DNA of 64,000 nucleotides from Polyangium jinanense (GTDB lineage Bacteria; Myxococcota; Polyangia; Polyangiales; Polyangiaceae). Where the stretch lies: positions 32,065 through 96,064 of the forward strand of contig NZ_JAGTJJ010000043.1 in the NCBI RefSeq assembly GCF_028435365.1. The letters run 5' to 3'. Below the pieces are notes generated by a model that worked only from the letters and a program-made list of their open reading frames with translations, ran no database searches and was not told the origin of the DNA. A program made the position numbers and the translations under genes. Shown here in pieces: positions 59,705 to 64,000 of this stretch; positions within the stretch are counted from its first letter, which is position 1; each line of letters begins with the position of its first letter.

Positions 59705-60910
59705 CTAGCCTGCGAACGAGAGCGCTTGCAGGGTGGGATCTTCGGTGGTGAGCCGCTCGGCCCGGAGCCGATCGAGGTCGGCTCGGGCCGGGTCGCCATA
59801 AAGCCCCGTCTCCCGCAGCCGCTTTTCGATGTGCTGGAGCAGCCCCCGCTCCACCGTGCAGAGCAGGATGTCTCCCACCCGCGGCGAGTCCGCGAAGGTC
59901 TCGACGTACTCCCCCTTGGTATAGCCGCTGCAAGCGCCGAAGTAGGGGCATTTCGTGCAGGAGGCCGCCATGCGCAGCTCCGAGGCCCGGAGCGATTTCT
60001 CCCGGTTCGCGGAGGCAAACAGCTCCCGGAGCGGCGTCGTGAAGATATTGCCGTAGCTATGGTCCGGATCGTAGGCCTCCGCGTCGGCGTACGCCTCGCC
60101 TCGCGTGTTCACCACCACCGCCGTCTCCCACGCGCGCCGGCTGTAGAAGGAGGACGGCATCCCCGGGGTGAGATACCGGATCACCGATCGCACGTGGTCG
60201 GTCACGGGCGCGATGGTGAGGTTCTTGTCGCTCTGGAGCCAGAGGTCGACGATGGTGCAGAACGCCTCGAGGGTTTCTTTCGCCGTGATCTCGTAACCGG
60301 CGTGCTGATCGGGGTATGCGCCCGCGAAGAGCGGCAGCAGGCGGAAGGACACGCCGAGCCGCTCGTAGAAACGGAAGATCGATTTGATGTGACCCGCGTT
60401 CTTGCGCGAAAGTACGGTGATCCCCCCGAACTTGACGCCCGCCTTCCGCAGGCGGTCGATGTTGGCGAGCACGCGATCCTGCGAGTCCTTTCCGGCGAGG
60501 TTGACCCGCAAGCCACCGAAGAGATCCAGGGACACGCCGACTCCATGGAAGCCCTCTTTGAGGAGACGGAGGCGCTCGTCGTCGAGCACGGTCAGGTTGG
60601 TCTGAACGGTATTTTCGACGCGGATCGGGCCGAAGATCTCGCGTTGCCGCGCGAACGTCGTCCAGTAGACCTCGGGGTCCGGGAGGAGCGGTTCGCCCCC
60701 GTGCCAGATGAATTTGACCGTGGTCGGCTCGTCCAGTGAGGCGTAGTAGTCCGCGATGTGCTCGTACATCCGGTCGAGCTGCTCGTGCGTCATCGTGGTC
60801 TTGTCCCCGAGCTCGGGGTACTCGTAACAATACGAGCAGCGCAGGTTGCAGAACTTCGAGACCTTGATGATGAATTGCACGGCGCGGGGCGTGGCTGGCT
60901 TCACTTGCAT
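59705..60910 (-). CDS. Radical SAM/SPASM enzyme, candidate peptide maturase
   Basis: 401 residues; ATG 60910 with GAGGAG just upstream. The radical SAM motif CNLRCSYC (C21, C25, C28) is followed by FIWHGGEPLL, the AdoMet-binding GGEP, and VQTNLTVL and GVGVSLDLFGG. The C-terminal SPASM region has CTKCPYFGACSGYTKGEYVE and a later Cys (ILLCTVE), enough for one or two auxiliary Fe-S clusters. This layout is that of peptide-modifying enzymes such as those of the FxsB/GrrM/XyeB group. The 95-residue gene 118 bases upstream on the same strand is the natural substrate candidate. Confidence 0.88.
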   Translation of the reverse strand: MQVKPATPRAVQFIIKVSKFCNLRCSYCYEYPELGDKTTMTHEQLDRMYEHIADYYASLDEPTTVKFIWHGGEPLLPDPEVYWTTFARQREIFGPIRVENTVQTNLTVLDDERLRLLKEGFHGVGVSLDLFGGLRVNLAGKDSQDRVLANIDRLRKAGVKFGGITVLSRKNAGHIKSIFRFYERLGVSFRLLPLFAGAYPDQHAGYEITAKETLEAFCTIVDLWLQSDKNLTIAPVTDHVRSVIRYLTPGMPSSFYSRRAWETAVVVNTRGEAYADAEAYDPDHSYGNIFTTPLRELFASANREKSLRASELRMAASCTKCPYFGACSGYTKGEYVETFADSPRVGDILLCTVERGLLQHIEKRLRETGLYGDPARADLDRLRAERLTTEDPTLQALSFAG

Positions 60911-61028
60911 GGCTCCTCAGGTCGATTCAGGGGTCACCGGGATGGGGAGGTGCTCGGGGCTCGGCGCCCGCGGCCTGGTTGGCGTGTGTCTCGACAGACC
61001 ATGGCCGCGAGCGCCCAGCATCAGAACG

Positions 61029-61316
61029 TCAATCCTGCACGGCCTTGACGGACGCGAGGAGTTCGGCGGAGGAGAGGTGCTCCGCGGAATCACCCGCTTC
61101 CAAGGAGGTCCAATCGACGGACTTCCACCATTTCTGGTGGCAGGCCTCGCTCCGCTCGGCACCCGCGAGATTGTTGAGCTTCGCGGCCACGGCCTTGCCC
61201 TGCACGAGCGGCGGGGCCTCGGCCGACGCGAGCGCCGAGGCGGACGCAGTCGCCTCCGGGAGCTGCGTCGAGAGCGAGAGAAGGTTATTCACGAACGCCC
61301 TGTCATCGTTCTGCAT
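61029..61316 (-). CDS. 95-residue peptide, candidate substrate of radical SAM enzyme
   Basis: ATG 61316 with TGGAG 7 bases upstream. The product starts MQNDDRAFVNNLLSLSTQLP, has an Ala/Ser-rich middle (residues 22-36), and a central aromatic patch: one Cys (C59), then HQKWWKSVDW with W63, W64 and W69, then an acidic, Ser/Ala-rich C terminus to D95. There is no signal peptide. A leader of about 55 residues plus a Trp-rich core would fit RiPP precursors that acquire cyclophane or thioether links from radical SAM enzymes. It is not a member of a family I know; a small accessory protein is the alternative. Confidence 0.6.
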   Translation of the reverse strand: MQNDDRAFVNNLLSLSTQLPEATASASALASAEAPPLVQGKAVAAKLNNLAGAERSEACHQKWWKSVDWTSLEAGDSAEHLSSAELLASVKAVQD

Positions 61317-61568
61317 GTGAATCTCCAGTGGTTGTAAACGACCCGTTCTCCACCGGCCCCGCGCCCTCGCCGAAAGCTCCGCGGGAGGACGCCCGCGGCT
61401 GAATTTTCTCGGAAAAAGCAAGCAGACGCCGTACACCGACCTTCATGGGGACGGCGCGTGTAGGATTCGTGCAGCGCACGTGCCACGCCCGAGGCGCGAG
61501 GTCCCGGCTGCTTCGCGGATCGAGCGTCCGTCGGATTTCCGTTCAGGCGGGCGTCGCGCGCAAAAACA
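61317..61568. other. Gene-free stretch upstream of peptide gene
   Basis: About 250 bases with the presumed promoter of the peptide/radical SAM/serpin unit. Frames on both strands lack codon bias and ribosome sites. Confidence 0.5.
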
Positions 61569-61601
61569 GCGCAATTCGAGCAAAATTGGCTCGAATTGCG
61601 C
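61569..61601. repeat. Perfect 13-bp inverted repeat
   Basis: gcgcaattcgagc (61569-61581) and gctcgaattgcgc (61589-61601) are separated by aaaattg. The AT-rich arms are unusual in this DNA. It lies just upstream of the HTH and integrase genes, so an operator, a recombination site or a bidirectional terminator is possible. Confidence 0.8.
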
Positions 61602-61625
61602 TTCCGGCGACGCTCGAACCTTGCA

Positions 61626-61874
61626 ATGCGAACATCATGCCTACGCCGCGTCATGACGGGCCTGCGCCGCGTCCCGTCATGTACACGCGCAGCGCCGCTG
61701 GACCGGGCGGCGGCGCATCTCGGGCTCAACGCGGCGCAGCTCCGCAAGAGGCTCGAGCGCCGCGTCACGCGCGCGGCCGACGGCGGGACCGAGGCGATGG
61801 TCGACGGCGTGCGTGCGCGCAAGTTCGGGCGCCTGTGGCGCGTGACGTTCTCGGATGCGCGGGGCGTGCTGTGA
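61626..61874 (+). CDS. Small HTH protein, excisionase-like
   Basis: 82 residues from ATG 61626 (ATG 61653 is an alternative). The core PLDRAAAHLGLNAAQLRKRLERR is a helix-turn-helix, followed by VDGVRARKFGRLWRVTFS, a wing-like strand pair. Size, MerR/excisionase-like form and position 40 bases before the integrase gene suggest a recombination directionality factor or a regulator of the integrase. No clear ribosome site is seen. Confidence 0.6.
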   Translation: MRTSCLRRVMTGLRRVPSCTRAAPLDRAAAHLGLNAAQLRKRLERRVTRAADGGTEAMVDGVRARKFGRLWRVTFSDARGVL

Positions 61875-61914
61875 GCGTCTGCATTGAAATGAGGGGACGG
61901 AAAGGAGGTGGGCC

Positions 61915-62630
61915 GTGGCGTTGCGTAAGGTGATGCGGCGAGGGGAGTCGCGGTTGTTCATCGATATCCGGTGCTGCGATTCGCTAAGGCGCGCGGGTAC
62001 ATCGCGCGGGTGCCGGAGGGGTTGCCGCGGCTCAAGCCGATCGGGCAGTGCATTCTGGAGATTCCGACGGGCGAGGAGGTCGACCGGATCCTCGCGGCGG
62101 CGAGCGCGTCGCAGCGGTTGGCGTTCGGGTTGATGGCGTATGCCGGGCTGCGGCCGAATGAGGTGCGGGGGCTACGGCGGCGGGATGTGCAGCTCCGGTG
62201 GGAGGGAGAGGCGGTCGCCGGCGGGTTCGTGAGCCTGCGGGAGGGGCGGTCGTTCGGGGAGACGCATACGCCGAAGACGGGGCAGCGGGAGGTGCCGGTG
62301 ACGCCGGAGCTTGGGAGGTTGCTCGCGCCGGTGGAGGCGGGGGCGCGGGAGGAGCTCGTGGCGATGACGGTGCGGGGGAAGCCGTGGGGGCAGGCCGGGT
62401 TGGTGCAGGCGTTCGAGAGGGTGAGGGATCGGGTGGGGCTGGAGGGGTGGTCGGTGTATTGCCTGCGGCATTATGCGATCACGTCGTGGTTACGGGCCGG
62501 GATGCCGGTGCATGTGGTGCAGCAGATGGCGGGGCATAAGAATTGGGCGACGACGCAGCGGTATGTGCATCATCTGAAGGAGGATTTGGAGGAGGCGGGG
62601 AGGAGGATGGCAAGGGGAAGGGCCGGCTAG
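61915..62630 (+). pseudogene. Tyrosine recombinase with deleted N-terminal domain
   Basis: GTG 61915 follows AAGGAGG and gives MALRKVMRRGESRLFIDIR, the usual integrase N terminus. At about 61971 the reading jumps to another frame and goes straight into LRFAKARGYIARVP, so most of the arm-binding and core-binding domain has been deleted with a frame change. The catalytic domain is complete: AGLRPNEVRGLRRRD (Arg I), LRHYAITSWLRAG (His-x-x-Arg-type box II), AGHKNWATTQRYVHH with the catalytic Tyr. GTG 61971 could still start a catalytic-domain-only protein of 219 residues. Fragments of related integrases lie at 12630, 43283 and 45297. Confidence 0.8.
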
Positions 62631-62721
62631 CAGCGTTTCAGCGTTCCCCCGAGAGAAACCTCCTGCGCGGCAGCTCGGGTAGGGTCTACCCTTCTTGTGT
62701 GCGTTCCGGTATGGTGGAGCC

Positions 62722-63578
62722 ATGCCGACCCCCCCTCCCGTCGCAGAAAACAGTCCTGCTCCTTTAACCGATTCACCCGTGCCGACCGGTGATGCCAACG
62801 GCCAGCGACACGTGGAGGTTACACCGAGTGCACCCACAGTCCCTTCGACTTCTGAAAAGCGCGAAGTCATCCCAGAGGCTCCGTCGCCGGTGCCACCCTC
62901 GGGCCCCAAACAGACATCACACGAGGTCTCGATGGGATCCATAGAAAGTCTGCACCTGACTGCGGTCCTTCGGGATGTCACGAGACGAGTTGCCGCCATT
63001 GAAGATGCGCTCACCAAAAAGGTCGCTCCAGACACTAAGTCTGGCGCTTCGCTACTATTGGAATATCTCAAGGTGGTCTTCGGCGGGTGGCCAGCTCTCG
63101 GCTTCCTATTTCTTCTGCTGTTTTATACTCCTCTGCAAGCCGCATTGACATCCATTCCTGAAAGGTCCGAACCGCCGACGAAATTCATCTTGCTGGCGTC
63201 TCGCTGAAGTCTACAATCAAAAGTGTCGCGATAACGCAGGGAGTTGGCCCACTGGCCGACAAGCTCCCCCAGTTGTCTGGTGATGCAATAGGATTCCTCC
63301 TGCGAGCGCCCCGGGCTGAGCGAAGTCTGGTATCATTCACGGTGTCGCCAGACTCATCAAAATGGGCGGAGGTCCACTTCCCATCAGAGCGTTTTCTCAA
63401 AGCGCTGGCTCAATTGGAGGCTCTGGCGCTCGTGGAGCTTTTCGGCGGCTTTGGAAAGCGTGAGCGGCTCGATGGCGCGAAGCTGACTCAGCTCTCGGCA
63501 GACTTCAAGACCAAGCTGCCCGGTGTCGAGCAGTCAGTGCCAGGAAGCGACACTATCACGTGGAAGCTAGTGTCATGA
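62722..63578 (+). pseudogene. Single-helix membrane protein, frameshifted
   Basis: From ATG 62722 the frame runs to a stop at 63207 (161 residues: Pro/Ser/Thr-rich region to about residue 75, a helical LTAVLRDVTRRVAAIEDAL, and one membrane segment GWPALGFLFLLLFYTPLQ). At about 63163 the coding signal moves to another frame: reading GAAAGG as GAAAAGG gives SIPEKVRTADEIHLAGVSL and continues to 63578 (LSGDAIGFLLRAPRAERSL, FGGFGKRERLDGAKLTQLS). The joined product is about 285 residues, a membrane-anchored soluble domain. One missing A in a homopolymer explains it; decay or assembly error cannot be told apart. No family is recognised. Confidence 0.6.
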
Positions 63579-63582
63579 GTTA

Positions 63583-64000
63583 GAAGAACGCGAACATTTT
63601 TTGGACGATCCCCTCCCTCAACACATGGAGGTGAGTGGGAAGATGCGACGTCGAACTGGCCGCCCACTCGAACCTCTGGTCCTGACCGCTGAAGAACGCG
63701 AGACCCTGGAGCGCTGGGCGCGCCGACCTAAGTCTCCGCAGGCGTTGGCGGACCGTGCGCGCATCGTGCTGGACTGTGCGGAGGGCAAGAGCAACGGTGA
63801 GATTGCCGCGTCGAATGGCGTCTCCCGACAAACGGTGAGCAAGTGGCGAGGCCGGTTTCTCCGGCATCGGCTACAGGGGTTGAGCGATGCGCCTCGGTCC
63901 GGGGTTCCGCGTACGATCACGGATGAACAGGTCGAGCGCGTCGTGACCAGGACGCTCGAGACCAAGCCGCACAACGCGACCCATTGGTCGACGCGCTCGA
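63583..64000 (+). mobile_element. IS630-family insertion sequence, left end only
   Basis: An IS630-type transposase gene begins here and is cut by the window edge. IS630 elements insert at TA; the TA at 63581-63582 just after the preceding gene is a suitable left boundary, but the terminal inverted repeat cannot be verified without the other end. Confidence 0.5.
63625..64000 (+). CDS. IS630-family transposase, N-terminal part
   Basis: The frame is open from ATG 63625 to the right edge (125 residues); ATG 63643, in frame and after GGAGG, is the more likely start since relatives begin MRRRTGRP. The N-terminal HTH part is present: LVLTAEERETLERWARRPKS, ALADRARIVLDCAEGKSNGE, IAASNGVSRQTVSKWRGRF, then LQGLSDAPRSGVPRTITDEQ and HNATHWSTRS, which precedes the DDE domain in this family. 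The catalytic residues lie outside the window, so integrity is unknown. Confidence 0.88.
   Translation, partial: MEVSGKMRRRTGRPLEPLVLTAEERETLERWARRPKSPQALADRARIVLDCAEGKSNGEIAASNGVSRQTVSKWRGRFLRHRLQGLSDAPRSGVPRTITDEQVERVVTRTLETKPHNATHWSTRS

Noticed and set aside
60917..61021. 34-codon minus-strand frame between the peptide and radical SAM genes (MLGARGHGLS...)
   Set aside because: Considered as a second precursor peptide, but it has no ribosome site and a Pro/Arg-rich composition expected from chance.

Overview
The window looks like chromosomal DNA of a myxobacterium, probably of the Polyangiales (Sorangium/Polyangium/Chondromyces type). The evidence is very high GC with strong GC bias at third codon positions, membrane-linked Ser/Thr protein kinases, many small Cys-rich lipoproteins with Ser/Gly-rich linkers, two proteins ending in MYXO-CTERM-like tails, Kelch and beta-propeller lipoproteins, and Lys/Ala histone-H1-like tails. 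Species cannot be named from sequence alone. I see no rRNA, complete tRNA, CRISPR array or replication origin.

Layout. 0-7.2 kb: a minus-strand signalling block. Two PASTA-less Ser/Thr kinases are followed by a two-gene module (TPR/PEGA-like membrane protein plus Cys-rich secreted protein) that has been duplicated in tandem; the last copy runs off the left edge. 7.3-12.6 kb: small envelope genes, a 965-residue Kelch protein and a protein with an H1-like tail. 12.6-14.6 kb: an integrase fossil, a membrane protein, a glutathione transferase and an SDR fragment. 14.7-19 kb: a two-subunit FAD sugar/alcohol dehydrogenase, a CxxCH MYXO-CTERM protein and a lipoprotein behind a strong Fur box. 19-24.4 kb: an H1-tailed protein, smpB, an alpha-oxoamine synthase fused to a GNAT acyltransferase (candidate sphingolipid enzyme) and an ADP-ribosylglycohydrolase. 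24.6-29 kb: a lipoprotein, a macrolide-type glycosyltransferase, a threonine aldolase and a CmlA/FloR-type exporter, probably acquired in part. 29-39.8 kb: membrane proteins, an SDR, several lipoproteins, GrpB-family protein and a TetR regulator with its operator and DUF2306 target.

39.8-49 kb is accessory and decayed: a broken hydrolase, an aerolysin-like pore-forming toxin with ricin-type lectin domains, integrase fossils, an NmrA-like reductase, a GNAT-like protein, a lipoprotein, a simple repeat tract and a beta-propeller protein. 49-57.9 kb: a dihaem cytochrome, lipoproteins, HIT hydrolase, acetoacetate-decarboxylase-like protein, GNAT, CAP and phosphoesterase proteins. 57.9-61.3 kb holds the most interesting locus: a 95-residue peptide gene, a radical SAM/SPASM enzyme and a serpin on one strand, which I read as a candidate RiPP-like system. 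61.5-64 kb: a perfect inverted repeat, a small HTH protein, a decayed integrase, a frameshifted membrane protein and the start of an IS630-family transposase cut by the right edge.

Several genes carry single-base lesions in homopolymers (33.7 kb and 63.2 kb), so either decay or assembly error affects this sequence. Products are named from motifs read by eye; no database search was possible.
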